Assembly (NCBI GenBank): GCA_017390475.1
Contig: JAFPBO010000018.1
Location: 186,001 to 250,000 of the forward strand
Reading direction: 5' to 3'
Length of the DNA: 64,000 nt
Origin: Loktanella sp.
GTDB lineage: Bacteria > Pseudomonadota > Alphaproteobacteria > Rhodobacterales > Rhodobacteraceae
Shown here: in pieces, positions 6,332 through 15,633 of the stretch
Layout: the number at the start of each line of letters is the position of its first letter
How positions within the stretch are numbered: the stretch's first letter is position 1
Notes under the pieces: generated by a model
The model's input: the letters and a program-made list of their open reading frames with translations, nothing else
Database searches by the model: none
What the model was told of the DNA's origin: nothing
Position numbers and translations under genes: made by a program

Positions 6332-8494
6332 ATGAGTGGCAACGATAAACGACGGACACCGCTGGTGGCCGACAGGCGCTATAAAACCAAAGCGGCTCCG
6401 GCAAAGCCTGCAGCCAAGAAGGCAGCGCCGAAACCGGCAGCACGGCGTCGTCAGACGCGCGCGCGCGCCAAACCCCGGGGTTTGCTGGGCTGGCTGCTGT
6501 GGCCCTTTGCCTTTGTCACCCGCGTGATCTGGGCGATCACATGGCGGGCCGGCCTCGTCGCTGCGGTCGTTGTCGGCGGCATTTCATTCTATTTTGCGAA
6601 TCAGATGCCGCCTATCGAGCAGATCGTTGACCAGCGCGCGCGCGGATCGGTCACGATGACCGACCTGACCGGCGAGACCTTTGCCTGGCGCGGTGACCAG
6701 TTTGGCGGCGTCGTGACGGCGCGCACCGTATCGCCACATCTGCATAATGCTGTCGTCGCCGTCGAAGACAGGCGGTTCTATAGTCATTTCGGCGTATCCC
6801 CTCGCGGTATCGCCTCGGCGATCCGTATCAACATGGCTGCAGGCCGCCACCCGCTGTCGGGCAACGGCGGGTCAACGATCACCCAGCAGACCGCAAAGTT
6901 GCTGTGCCTTGGCGTACCTTATGACGCCAGCGTCTGGGAATCAGAGGCAGCTTATGAGGCTGATTGTCGCCGCACGACGCTTGCGCGCAAAGCCCGCGAG
7001 GCGTTTTACGCTATCGGTATGGAAATCGCCTATACCAAGGAAGAGATTCTGACCGTCTATCTGAACCGTGCTTATCTGGGTGCAGGGTCGCGTGGGTTTG
7101 AGGCTGCGGCGAACCGCTATTTTGGCGTATCAGCGGCAGAAGTGAATCCAGCGCAGGCTGCCATGTTGGCCGGTCTGCTGCAGGCACCGTCGACACTGGC
7201 GCCGACGGCCAATATCGAGCGGTCGCGCGCACGCGCGAATGTCGTTGTCGGGCTGATGGAGGATCAAGGCTATCTGACATCAGCACAGGCAAACGAAGCG
7301 CGGACCAACCCTGCCGCCCTGTCGCGCGCGGCAGAAGCACGATCAGGCGGGTTCTTTGCGGATTGGGTGATGGAAAGCGGGCCGGAATTCTTTACCCGCA
7401 ATACGACAGAGGATGTGATTATCCGCACGACGCTGGACCAGCGCATCCAAAGTGCGGCGGAACAGGCACTGGTGTCGGTCTTTGAAAATCAGGTGGCCGA
7501 AGGATCTGACGCGCAGGCCGCGATTGTGGTGATGTCGGCTGATGGCGCTGTGCGCGCCATGGTCGGTGGGCGCAATCTGCGTGCGACAGGAGCCTTTAAC
7601 CGTGCCACGCAAGCGTTGCGCCAGACAGGATCAGCGTTCAAACCCTTTATCTATGCGGCCGCGCTTGATCTGGGAATGTCGCCCTATGCGATGGTGGATG
7701 ACAGCCGCACCTGCTGGCGGGTGCGCGGATCGCCGGAATGGTGCCCTGACAATTATGACCGCACATTCAAAGGCCCGGTAACCTTGGTGCAGGCGCTCGC
7801 CGAAAGCCGCAACATCCCGACAATCGTGTTGTCAGAGGATGTGGGTCGCGAATTCGTGCGCAATGTGGCCAATGGTTTCGGCCTGCAAGGCGACCTTGCC
7901 GTGGGTCCCGCGCTGGCGCTGGGGGTTTCGGAAAGCACATTGCTGAACATCACCGGGGCCTATGCCGGTATTCTCAACGGTGGCTCTCAGGTGACACCTT
8001 ATGGCCTGCTGGACTTGCGGATTCAGGGCGACAATGCGGTGCTGATGGATTCGCAAGGGGCCGGGATCGGCAACAGAATAATCAGCGAAGACGCCGCACG
8101 ACAGTTGACCTGGATGATGACCAAGGTTGTTGAAGAGGGCACAGGGCGCCGCGCGCGCATTCCCGGCTGGGAAATCGCGGGCAAGACCGGCACGACCAAC
8201 AGTTCCCGGGATGCGTGGTTCATCGGCTTTACCGGTGATTATGTCACCGGCGTCTGGATGGGCTATGACAACAACACCCCGTTGCGCGGCGTGACCGGTG
8301 GCGGGCTGCCCGCCGAAATCTGGCGCGAAACCATGGTTCGCGTGCTCGAAGGTCAGATTGCCACACCTCTGCCGATGGCGATGCCGCAGATCGCAGCACC
8401 TGCCGGCGTGCTGGAAAGTCAGGGTGGCGAAGTCGTGGATGATGATGTCATCCAGCTGCTGGACATCCTGATCAACGGGGCCAATACAAATTGA
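6332..8494 (+). CDS. class A penicillin-binding protein (transglycosylase/transpeptidase)
   Basis: Bifunctional peptidoglycan synthase, 720 residues. A long Lys/Ala/Arg-rich cytoplasmic N-terminus (about 1-50) precedes one membrane anchor around residues 70-90. The GT51 glycosyltransferase domain follows, with EDRRFYSHFGV and GGSTITQQTAKL. The transpeptidase domain shows SxxK (TGSAFKPF), SxN (ESRNIPT) and KTGT (AGKTGTTNSSRDAWF). It acts in the periplasm on lipid II. The ATG at 6332 is divergent from glnK with a 269-base gap. The highly basic N-tail is typical of alphaproteobacterial PBP1 homologues. It could be named PbpC or PBP1A-like; I leave the symbol open. Confidence 0.93.
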   Translation: MSGNDKRRTPLVADRRYKTKAAPAKPAAKKAAPKPAARRRQTRARAKPRGLLGWLLWPFAFVTRVIWAITWRAGLVAAVVVGGISFYFANQMPPIEQIVDQRARGSVTMTDLTGETFAWRGDQFGGVVTARTVSPHLHNAVVAVEDRRFYSHFGVSPRGIASAIRINMAAGRHPLSGNGGSTITQQTAKLLCLGVPYDASVWESEAAYEADCRRTTLARKAREAFYAIGMEIAYTKEEILTVYLNRAYLGAGSRGFEAAANRYFGVSAAEVNPAQAAMLAGLLQAPSTLAPTANIERSRARANVVVGLMEDQGYLTSAQANEARTNPAALSRAAEARSGGFFADWVMESGPEFFTRNTTEDVIIRTTLDQRIQSAAEQALVSVFENQVAEGSDAQAAIVVMSADGAVRAMVGGRNLRATGAFNRATQALRQTGSAFKPFIYAAALDLGMSPYAMVDDSRTCWRVRGSPEWCPDNYDRTFKGPVTLVQALAESRNIPTIVLSEDVGREFVRNVANGFGLQGDLAVGPALALGVSESTLLNITGAYAGILNGGSQVTPYGLLDLRIQGDNAVLMDSQGAGIGNRIISEDAARQLTWMMTKVVEEGTGRRARIPGWEIAGKTGTTNSSRDAWFIGFTGDYVTGVWMGYDNNTPLRGVTGGGLPAEIWRETMVRVLEGQIATPLPMAMPQIAAPAGVLESQGGEVVDDDVIQLLDILINGANTN

Positions 8495-8496
8495 CC

Positions 8497-8520
8497 GATG
8501 GCGCGCTACGGCGCGCCATC
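8497..8520. terminator. hairpin between convergent genes
   Basis: GATGGCGCGC, loop TACG, GCGCGCCATC: a perfect 10-bp stem directly after the penicillin-binding protein stop and overlapping the end of the convergent gene. It has no T-run, so termination is plausible but not certain. Confidence 0.5.
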
Positions 8521-8871
8521 AGGACACAGGCTGTAAACGAAAACATAGCCATCCCAGATCATGTAAAGCCCTTTGCCGTCCGGTGTCGGCATCAGCATGG
8601 CCCGTTCTGTCCATTGTTCGTCGCCTGCGGCGCATTCCATTGTATAAAGCGTGGCATTCATCCCGTTCACATCGACCGGGCGGGTCATCTGGCATTGCGT
8701 CTGCACGCCGTAGAATATGCCAGAGGCAATGCGGACCGATCCACCATCAGTACCGATCAACGCGCATTCAGCATTGGCGGTCTGCCGGTAAACCCCGTCA
8801 TAAGGCCCCGCCAGCATGGCTGTCGGCAGCAGGCAAAGGGCAAGAACAAAGGCGCGGGAAAATCCTGTCAT
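8506..8871 (-). CDS. small secreted protein, function unknown
   Basis: A 121-residue protein with a clear signal peptide (FVLALCLLPTAMLA, cut near residue 21) and four cysteines in the mature part, suggesting a periplasmic disulfide-bonded protein. Mature start GPYDGVYRQTANAEC and an aromatic-rich end (GLYMIWDGYVFVY) were noted. I chose the ATG at 8871; the longer frame would use TTG and add a non-signal-like leader. It converges on the penicillin-binding protein gene and stands alone on its strand. No family recognised. Confidence 0.7.
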   Translation of the reverse strand: MTGFSRAFVLALCLLPTAMLAGPYDGVYRQTANAECALIGTDGGSVRIASGIFYGVQTQCQMTRPVDVNGMNATLYTMECAAGDEQWTERAMLMPTPDGKGLYMIWDGYVFVYSLCPDGAP

Positions 8872-8983
8872 GCCATGACCATGCGGCAATTTTTATCGCA
8901 GATCAACTGCTTGGCGCTTTAACCCGGCCTTTAACTGTTGCCGTTAGACTGGAGGCAGCAGATCAACAGGGGCAAGCGAGGCG

Positions 8984-10699
8984 ATGGACCGCAACACTGC
9001 AGCAGGACAGGCAGAATTGCGCTGCGTGCGCCGCGAAAGCCGCGCGCTTTACTGGCTCGTCGGCGTCTTCAGCTTTGTCGTTAATCTGCTGATGCTGACC
9101 GGCCCGCTTTACATGCTCAACATCTACGACCGGGTGCTGCAATCCCATTCCGTCGAAACACTGGTCGCGCTCAGCCTGGTGGCGGCATTTCTATTTACCA
9201 TGATGGGCTTGTTTGATTTCATTCGCGGGCGGGTGATGGCGCGGGTCGGCGCGCGGTTTCAAGCCAGGCTGGACCGGCGGGTTTTCGCGGCGGCACTGCG
9301 GGCCAGTACGGCGCAGCACCCGTCCCAGATAGCGGCCACCGGCCTGCATGATCTGGAATCCGTTCGAAAGCTGATCACGTCACCGGCGCTGACGGCGATG
9401 TTTGATCTGCCATGGGTACCGTTGTTCTTTTTCGGCATCTTTCTGTTTCACCCTTTGATGGGGCTTCTGGCGTTTTGCGGCGCGCTGGTGCTGATCGGTG
9501 TCGCCGTACTGAACCAGATGAGTACCAGCGGACCGCAGCATGCCGCAAATGCCGCAAGCTTTGCCGCCGATCAGTTCGGGCACCAGATCCGCCAGGACAG
9601 CGAGGCGGTGCAGGCCTTGGGCATGCGTGGGGCAGCCTGCGACCGGTGGCAGCTTGCCAGAGGCCAGTCACTGACTGCAGGCATCGCCGCCGCGGACCTG
9701 ACGGGCGGCTATACCGCCCTCACCAAGGCTTTCCGGTTCATGCTGCAATCGGCGATGCTGGGTCTGGGGGCCTATCTGGTCTTGCAGGGGCAATTGTCAC
9801 CCGGTGCGATGATTGCGGGGTCGATCCTGCTGGGCCGCGCGCTGGCCCCGGTCGAGACAATCCTTGGACAATGGGCCATCGTGCAACGCGGGCAGGCGGG
9901 CTGGCAAAATCTGGCACAGTTGTTGGGTCATCTGCCACCCGACCCTTTGCACACAAGGTTGCCACGCCCGCGCGCCAGGCTGAGCATCGAACAGATCACC
10001 GTGATACCACCCGGTTGCAACCATGCTGCGCTGCGGATGATCAGCTTCGACATTAACACCGGTCAGGCGGTCGGGGTCATTGGTCCCTCTGGTGCAGGAA
10101 AAACCGCGCTGGCGCGCGCGCTGACCGGGGTCTGGCATCCTGCGGCTGGCACTATCCGGCTGGATGGTACCGCGCTGAAACATTATGACCCAGACGTGCT
10201 GGGCCAGTATATCGGCTACCTGCCACAGCGCGTGCATTTGTCGAATGGCACGATCCGCGACAACATCGCCCGGCTGGCGACGGCGCCTGACGACGTCGCG
10301 GTGATACAAGCCGCACAACAGGCAGGCGCCCATGACATGATTCTGGCATTGCCCGATGGCTATGACACCCATGTCGGGCAAAACGCGGGGCGACTGTCGG
10401 GCGGGCAGATCCAGCGCATCGGTCTGGCGCGGGCCCTTTATGGTGACCCGGTCCTGCTGGTGCTGGACGAACCCAATGCCCATCTTGACCATGACGGATC
10501 ATTGGCGCTGAACGCCGCAGTTCGGGCGTTCAAGGCGGCAGGCGGAATCGCAGTCATCATGGCGCACAGGCCCGCAGCCATTCAGGAATGTGACCTGCTG
10601 ATGATGGTCGAAAACGGGGCATGCCGCGCCTTCGGGCCGCGAGACAAGGTGCTGGCCAGGATGGTGCAGAACCACGGCCAGATCCGTGGTCTGGCATGA
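8984..10699 (+). CDS. type I secretion ABC transporter, permease/ATPase (PrtD/HlyB type)
   Basis: Inner-membrane exporter half-transporter of 571 residues. The membrane domain (about 1-310) carries the PrtD-type stretch LTGPLYMLNIYDRVLQSHSVETL. The ATPase domain has Walker A GPSGAGKTA, signature LSGGQIQRIGLAR, Walker B LLVLDEPNAHLD and the H-loop histidine in MAHRP. There is no C39 peptidase domain, as in PrtD-like exporters of RTX proteins. The next gene (membrane fusion protein) overlaps by ATGA. No RTX substrate or TolC-like gene is in the window, so the cargo is unknown. Confidence 0.92.
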   Translation: MDRNTAAGQAELRCVRRESRALYWLVGVFSFVVNLLMLTGPLYMLNIYDRVLQSHSVETLVALSLVAAFLFTMMGLFDFIRGRVMARVGARFQARLDRRVFAAALRASTAQHPSQIAATGLHDLESVRKLITSPALTAMFDLPWVPLFFFGIFLFHPLMGLLAFCGALVLIGVAVLNQMSTSGPQHAANAASFAADQFGHQIRQDSEAVQALGMRGAACDRWQLARGQSLTAGIAAADLTGGYTALTKAFRFMLQSAMLGLGAYLVLQGQLSPGAMIAGSILLGRALAPVETILGQWAIVQRGQAGWQNLAQLLGHLPPDPLHTRLPRPRARLSIEQITVIPPGCNHAALRMISFDINTGQAVGVIGPSGAGKTALARALTGVWHPAAGTIRLDGTALKHYDPDVLGQYIGYLPQRVHLSNGTIRDNIARLATAPDDVAVIQAAQQAGAHDMILALPDGYDTHVGQNAGRLSGGQIQRIGLARALYGDPVLLVLDEPNAHLDHDGSLALNAAVRAFKAAGGIAVIMAHRPAAIQECDLLMMVENGACRAFGPRDKVLARMVQNHGQIRGLA

Positions 10700-11985
10700 C
10701 GGAATGGGGCATCCGCCGCTATCTGGTCACTGGGTTGCTGGCACTGGCGGTCCTGCTGGCTGGCTTTGGCGGCTGGGCGGTGATGGCGCAGATCACAGGC
10801 GCAGTGATCATCAGCGGGCAGGTCGCCGTCGCCCAGAACCGCCAGATCGTGCAGCACCCTTTCGGCGGCATTGTCAGTACGGTGCTGATTGCCGAGGGCG
10901 ATCTGGTCGCCAAGGGTGATCTGTTGATCCGCCTCGATCCCAGCGATCTGCGATCAGAGCTTGCCGTCATCGAGGGCCAACTGTTCGAACTTCTGGCGCA
11001 ACGCGCCCGGCTGGAGGCGGAGCGGGACGAGGCCGCACAGATGATTTTTGACCCGGCACTGACCGCTGCACGGCAGCCTATCGTGGCCGCGCTGATGGAT
11101 GACCAGCAACGCCTGTTCGCCGCCAGATCGGACAGCAACCGCCAGTCGGTGGACCGACTGACCCTGCAACAGACCCAGATCGCCAGCAAATTGACCGGCC
11201 TGACCGCGCAGCAGGCGGCGGTGGTCACCCAACAGGAGCTGATCATACAAGAACTGGCCGATCTACAAAGCCTGTTGGCGCGGGGGCTGGCGCAGGCTGG
11301 CCCCGTGCTGGCCTTGCAACGCGAACATGCGCGCCTGGAGGGCCGCCATGGCGAACTGACCGCCGATGCGGCCGAAGCCACGGCCCGGATGACCGAAATC
11401 GACATCCAGATCCTCGGCCTTGCCGCAGCCCGACGGGAAGAAGCGATTGCGCTGCTGCACGATCTGCGGGCCAGCCAATTTGACCTGTCCGAACGGCGTC
11501 AGACCCTGCTGCGCCAGCTGGACCGGCTGGAAATTCGCGCGCCGACATCCGGGGTCGTGCATGACCTGCAGGTTTTTGGCCCACGCGCGGTGATCCGCGC
11601 CGCTGATACACTGCTGTATCTGATTCCGCAGGACCAGCCGCTGGTGATCACGACAAAAATCCGGCCTAGCGACATTGATCAGATTTTTGCGGGCCAGGAC
11701 GTGCGGTTACGCTTCACTGCTTTTGACCAGCGCCGCAGCCCGGAACTGGCAGGGCGGGTTGTCCGTGTCTCTGCCGATACATTCCGCGATGAGACCACCG
11801 GGTTGCCATTTTACCGCGCCGAGCTGCGGCTGAACCCCGGTGAAACCGACAGCCTGCCCAGTGGCATGACCCTGATCCCCGGCATGCCGGTCGATGCCTT
11901 CGCCCGCGCAGAACCGCGCAGCCCGCTGGATTACTTGCTTAAACCGCTGACCGATTATTTCACCCGCGCATTCCGCGACAGGTGA
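10696..11985 (+). CDS. type I secretion periplasmic adaptor (HlyD/PrtE family)
   Basis: Membrane fusion protein of 429 residues bridging the ABC exporter to an outer-membrane channel. One N-terminal membrane segment (about residues 8-32) is followed by a lipoyl half-motif (QHPFGGIVSTVLIAEGDLVAKGDLLIRLD). Next come a long coiled-coil (about 75-265) rich in Gln, Leu and Arg, the second lipoyl half (RAPTSGVVHDLQVFG) and a beta-barrel C-terminus ending near PLTDYFTRAFRDR. The ATG overlaps the ABC gene stop (ATGA), so the two are translationally coupled. The family assignment is firm; the cargo is unknown. Confidence 0.92.
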   Translation: MTEWGIRRYLVTGLLALAVLLAGFGGWAVMAQITGAVIISGQVAVAQNRQIVQHPFGGIVSTVLIAEGDLVAKGDLLIRLDPSDLRSELAVIEGQLFELLAQRARLEAERDEAAQMIFDPALTAARQPIVAALMDDQQRLFAARSDSNRQSVDRLTLQQTQIASKLTGLTAQQAAVVTQQELIIQELADLQSLLARGLAQAGPVLALQREHARLEGRHGELTADAAEATARMTEIDIQILGLAAARREEAIALLHDLRASQFDLSERRQTLLRQLDRLEIRAPTSGVVHDLQVFGPRAVIRAADTLLYLIPQDQPLVITTKIRPSDIDQIFAGQDVRLRFTAFDQRRSPELAGRVVRVSADTFRDETTGLPFYRAELRLNPGETDSLPSGMTLIPGMPVDAFARAEPRSPLDYLLKPLTDYFTRAFRDR

Positions 11986-12040
11986 TTGCACCGCCCGGCT
12001 TTGCCCGCTAGCGTCCGCGCAAACAGCCAAGGAGAGTGAC

Positions 12041-12502
12041 ATGAGCGTGATCGAAACCCGTCTGGCCGAACTGGGCGTGACCCTGCCCGATGCCCCCGCC
12101 CCTGCGGCGAATTACGTGCCTTTCGTGCAGACCGGCAATCTGGTGCATGTCTCGGGCCAGATTTCTGCGGGCGCGGATGGCATGATCAAAGGCAAGTTGG
12201 GCGCTGATCTGGATGCAGAGGCTGGTGCTGCGGCGGCGAAAGCCTGCGCGATCAGCCTGCTGGCGCAGCTCAAGGCTGCTTGCGGTGGCGATATCGACCG
12301 GCTGGTGCGGGTGGTGAAACTGGTCGGTTTCGTGAATTCCACGCCTGAATTCGGCGATCAGCCCAAGGTGATCAATGGTGCATCCGATTTCATGGTCGCC
12401 GCTTTGGGTGACAAAGGCCGCCATGCGCGGTCTGCTGTCAGCGCCGCCAGCCTGCCCTTTGGCGTCGCGGTCGAAATTGAAGGCATATTCGAGATCGCAT
12501 GA
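12041..12502 (+). CDS. RidA/YjgF family protein
   Basis: RidA-family protein of 153 residues, the longer YjgF-like subgroup (about 150 residues rather than 128). RidA proteins hydrolyse reactive enamine/imine intermediates. Visible: LVHVSGQISAGADG, the central helix and the C-terminal ARSAVSAASLPFGVAVEIEGIFEIA, including the Arg that binds the substrate carboxylate in active members. The start has AAGGAGAG upstream. It overlaps the GDPD gene by ATGA. Substrate and precise role are not evident. Confidence 0.88.
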   Translation: MSVIETRLAELGVTLPDAPAPAANYVPFVQTGNLVHVSGQISAGADGMIKGKLGADLDAEAGAAAAKACAISLLAQLKAACGGDIDRLVRVVKLVGFVNSTPEFGDQPKVINGASDFMVAALGDKGRHARSAVSAASLPFGVAVEIEGIFEIA

Positions 12503-13251
12503 TGTTGCCTGCATCGTTCCTGTCCCGCCCCATCGCCCACCGCGCGCTGCATGACCGCAAAGCGGGGCGGGTGGAAAATTCTATTGCCTCGATCAAGGCG
12601 GCGATCACCGCCGGATATGGCATCGAGATGGACGTGCAATTGTCCAGCGACGGTCATGCGATGGTGTTTCACGACGACAATCTGGACCGGCTGACCGCAG
12701 AGGCCGGGCCGGTGCGTGCGCGCAGCCGGGCCGATCTGACACAGATCGCGCTGACAGATGATGCAGGCACGATCCCCACTTTGGAGGATGTGCTGGCGCT
12801 GGTCGCGGGGCAAGTGCCGCTGCTGATCGAGATCAAGGATCAGGATGGTGCCATGGGCCCCGATGTCGGTCCGCTGGAAGAAGCGACTTGCAAGTCCCTG
12901 GAAGATTACACAGGCGATGTCGCGCTGATGTCGTTCAATCCGCATAGCATGGCGGCGTGTCAGACACTCGCCCCGGATATCCCGCGCGGGCTGGTCACCT
13001 CGGCCTATGACCCGCAATTCTGGCCGGAATTACCCGCCGACGTCTGCGATCATCTGCGGGAAATCCCCGATTATGACCGCATCGGTGCCTGTTTCATCAG
13101 CCATGAAGCGATTGATCTGGACCGCGCCCGCGTGGGGCAGATCAAGGCAAAGGGAGCCCCGATACTGTGCTGGACGATCCGCTCTGCCACCGCAGAGGCA
13201 AAGGCCCGCCAGATCGCGGATAATGTGACGTTTGAGGGTTATCTTGCTTGA
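12499..13251 (+). CDS. glycerophosphodiester phosphodiesterase family protein
   Basis: GDPD-family TIM barrel of 250 residues, hydrolysing glycerophosphodiesters to glycerol-3-phosphate and an alcohol. Family landmarks: AHRALHD (catalytic His-Arg), ENSIASIKAAITAGYGIEMDVQLSSDG with Glu and Asp metal ligands, and MVFHDDNLDRLT with the second catalytic His. LLIEIKDQ and the terminal WTIRS follow. No signal peptide, so a cytoplasmic UgpQ-like enzyme. Two consecutive ATGs (12499, 12502) begin within the RidA stop codon overlap, so it is coupled to that gene. Confidence 0.9.
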   Translation: MMLPASFLSRPIAHRALHDRKAGRVENSIASIKAAITAGYGIEMDVQLSSDGHAMVFHDDNLDRLTAEAGPVRARSRADLTQIALTDDAGTIPTLEDVLALVAGQVPLLIEIKDQDGAMGPDVGPLEEATCKSLEDYTGDVALMSFNPHSMAACQTLAPDIPRGLVTSAYDPQFWPELPADVCDHLREIPDYDRIGACFISHEAIDLDRARVGQIKAKGAPILCWTIRSATAEAKARQIADNVTFEGYLA

Positions 13252-13282
13252 CGCCAGCCCTGCAGCGTCCAGTTAGAAGAGC

Positions 13283-14461
13283 ATGGATGACGCGACGATT
13301 GAAATCACCACTCATGCCAGTCTCAACGGGATCAGCGCCGCTGACTGGGATGCTTGCGCCTGCCCCAAGCCGGGACGGCCGACAGACCCGTTTACGACGC
13401 ATCGCTTTCTTAAAGCCATCGAAGACAGCGGCAGTGTCGGCCCCCGCACCGGTTGGCAGCCGCGTTATCTAAGCGCGCAGCAGAACGGGCAGATCATTGC
13501 GGTCGCCCCGCTTTATGCCAAGGGGCATAGTCAGGGCGAATACATCTTTGATCACAACTGGGCGCATGCCTATGAAAACGCGGGCGGGCGGTATTATCCG
13601 AAATTGCAGATCGCGGTGCCCTTCACGCCTGCGACCGGGCGGCGGTTTCTGACCCGACCGGGGTTTGAGGCGGTTGGCATGTCCGCCCTGATCCAGGGGG
13701 CAGTGCAGATCGCCGCCGACAACAACCTGTCATCCCTGCACGCGACCTTTTGCACCGAGGCCGAGGCGCTGGCGGGTGAAGAAATGGGCCTGCAATCGCG
13801 GATCGGCCAGCAGTTTCACTGGGTCAATGAAGGCTACGCCAGTTTCGACGATTTCCTTGCGAACCTGTCCAGCCGCAAGCGCAAGAATATCCGCAAGGAA
13901 CGTGCGACGGCGCAGGGCTTTGGCGGGCAGATCGTGGCGCTGACCGGGGATCAGATTGAACCGCAACATTGGGATGCGTTCTGGGAATTCTATCAGGACA
14001 CCGGCAACCGCAAATGGGGCACGCCTTATCTGACGCGGGCGTTTTTCGATCTGGCGCATGAACATCTGCGGGATGATATCCTGATGGTGCTGGCGATCCG
14101 CGATGGCAGGCCGGTTGCGGGGGCGCTGAACTTTATCGGGCGCGAGACGTTATATGGTCGCTACTGGGGCTGCACCGAACACCATGCCTGCCTGCATTTT
14201 GAACTGTGCTATTATCAGGCCATCGACTTTGCCATCGCCCAAGGCATGGCGCGGGTCGAGGCGGGCGCGCAGGGTGAACATAAGCTCGCGCGCGGCTATC
14301 TGCCGGTGCCGGTGCATTCGCTGCATTGGTTCGCCGATGCGGGCTTTCGCGATGCGGTGGCGCATTATCTGCAGGCCGAACGCGACGCCGTGGATCACGA
14401 AATCGAGGTGCTGACCAGCTATGGCCCGTTCCGTAAATCCCAAAGAGAGGAACAACAATGA
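13283..14461 (+). CDS. FemAB/GNAT-like N-acyltransferase (COG3146, DUF482)
   Basis: A 392-residue protein of the COG3146 (Pfam 'peptidoglycan biosynthesis/recognition') group: a GNAT-related acyltransferase of unknown substrate. Characteristic stretches are [68 protein letters not shown] and [24 protein letters not shown]. It is cytoplasmic with no signal peptide. It overlaps the PCD gene by four bases. The family call is confident; the name implying peptidoglycan is a historical label, not evidence of function. Confidence 0.87.
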   Translation: MDDATIEITTHASLNGISAADWDACACPKPGRPTDPFTTHRFLKAIEDSGSVGPRTGWQPRYLSAQQNGQIIAVAPLYAKGHSQGEYIFDHNWAHAYENAGGRYYPKLQIAVPFTPATGRRFLTRPGFEAVGMSALIQGAVQIAADNNLSSLHATFCTEAEALAGEEMGLQSRIGQQFHWVNEGYASFDDFLANLSSRKRKNIRKERATAQGFGGQIVALTGDQIEPQHWDAFWEFYQDTGNRKWGTPYLTRAFFDLAHEHLRDDILMVLAIRDGRPVAGALNFIGRETLYGRYWGCTEHHACLHFELCYYQAIDFAIAQGMARVEAGAQGEHKLARGYLPVPVHSLHWFADAGFRDAVAHYLQAERDAVDHEIEVLTSYGPFRKSQREEQQ

Positions 14462-14757
14462 CCGAGAAACTGACACAGACCGAACGTGACGCCGACCTTG
14501 CGCCGCTGCTGGCGAAAGGCTGGCAAATGGTCGAGGGCCGCGACGCCATTCACAAGGAATTCACCTTTGCCAATTTCGTCGAAGCCTTTGGTTTCATGAC
14601 AAAGGTTGCCCTTTATGCCGAAAAATGGAATCACCACCCCGAATGGTCGAACGTCTACAAGACGGTCGATGTGACGCTGACGACCCATGATGCAGGCGGT
14701 CTGTCGGCGCTGGATGTAAAACTGGGCGCCAAGATGGATATGCTCGCCGGGGGTTAG
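14458..14757 (+). CDS. phhB: 4a-hydroxytetrahydrobiopterin dehydratase (pterin-4a-carbinolamine dehydratase)
   Basis: PCD/DCoH family enzyme of 99 residues that recycles pterin after aromatic amino acid hydroxylation. The active-site signature [20 protein letters not shown] is intact, and the overall length matches the family. The ATG at 14458 overlaps the upstream acyltransferase (ATGA) and has AGAGGAAC just before it. No phenylalanine hydroxylase gene is adjacent, so the physiological partner is unclear. Confidence 0.92.
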   Translation: MTEKLTQTERDADLAPLLAKGWQMVEGRDAIHKEFTFANFVEAFGFMTKVALYAEKWNHHPEWSNVYKTVDVTLTTHDAGGLSALDVKLGAKMDMLAGG

Positions 14758-14767
14758 GTTAGAAAAC

Positions 14768-15604
14768 GTGTTGACGACTGAAATCATCAACGGCCGCACT
14801 TTGGCCGATCTTCTGACGCTGGAATTTCTGGTGTCCATCTTCGGCAGCTTAATTGCGGCAATCTTGATCCTGATTGCCGGTTTCGTCATCGGCGGCTGGC
14901 TGCGCGGGCGGATCGTGCGGGTGGGTCAGATGAACCGGCATCTGGACGATACTTTGTTCAGCTTTCTGGGTAATATCGTCCGCTATGTGATCATCGGCTT
15001 TGCGTTTCTGTTTGTTCTCAACACGTTCGGGGTGCAGACAACGTCGTTTATCGCCGTCATCGGTGCCGCCGGTCTGGCGATTGGTCTGGCGCTGCAAGGC
15101 ACATTGTCCAATATCGCGGCAGGCGTGATGATCGTGTTTTTTCGCCCGATCAAGCTGGGCGATTTTGTCGAGGTGAACGGCCAGATGGGCACGGTGAAAG
15201 AGATCAACCTCAATTTCATCGAACTGGCCAATCTGTCGAATGTGCAGGTGATCATCCCGAACTCTCAGGTCTGGGGCAATACGATTGTCAATTATTCAGT
15301 CTATGACAGCCGCCGCGCGGAATGGACCTTTGGCGTGGGTTATGGGGCTGATCTGAAACTGGCTGAAGAGACGATCCGCGAGACGATCATGGCCGACCCA
15401 CGGGCACGGACGGAACCGGCCCCGTTCATTCAGGTGAATAATCTGGGCGATTTCTCGGTCGATTTTCTGGTGCGGGTCTGGTGCGCCAGCGGCGATCTTT
15501 TCGCGTTTCAGGCCGATATGAAGCGGCAGGTAAAAGAGGCGTTGGACAAGGCCGGGATTGAGATCCCGTTCCCGACGCGCACGGTGGTCAATCTGGCGGA
15601 ATGA
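14768..15604 (+). CDS. small-conductance mechanosensitive channel (MscS family)
   Basis: MscS-type inner-membrane channel of 278 residues that opens under membrane tension in osmotic downshock. Three transmembrane helices lie in the first ~120 residues. The pore helix GAAGLAIGLALQGTLSNIAAGVMI has the small-residue packing of MscS TM3, and FFRPIKLGDFVEVNGQMGTV begins the beta domain. NSQVWGNTIVNYS and an alpha/beta C-domain follow. The start is GTG at 14768 (a TTG follows directly). It lies ten bases after the PCD gene and is followed by a bidirectional terminator. Confidence 0.92.
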   Translation: MLTTEIINGRTLADLLTLEFLVSIFGSLIAAILILIAGFVIGGWLRGRIVRVGQMNRHLDDTLFSFLGNIVRYVIIGFAFLFVLNTFGVQTTSFIAVIGAAGLAIGLALQGTLSNIAAGVMIVFFRPIKLGDFVEVNGQMGTVKEINLNFIELANLSNVQVIIPNSQVWGNTIVNYSVYDSRRAEWTFGVGYGADLKLAEETIRETIMADPRARTEPAPFIQVNNLGDFSVDFLVRVWCASGDLFAFQADMKRQVKEALDKAGIEIPFPTRTVVNLAE

Positions 15605-15607
15605 AAT

Positions 15608-15632
15608 GGGCGGCCAATTGGCCGCCCGTTTT
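15608..15632. terminator. bidirectional intrinsic terminator between mscS-like gene and peroxiredoxin
   Basis: GGGCGGCC, loop AATT, GGCCGCCC followed by GTTTT. It lies three bases after the channel gene stop and just before the stop of the convergent peroxiredoxin gene. Confidence 0.8.
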
Positions 15633-15633
15633 A

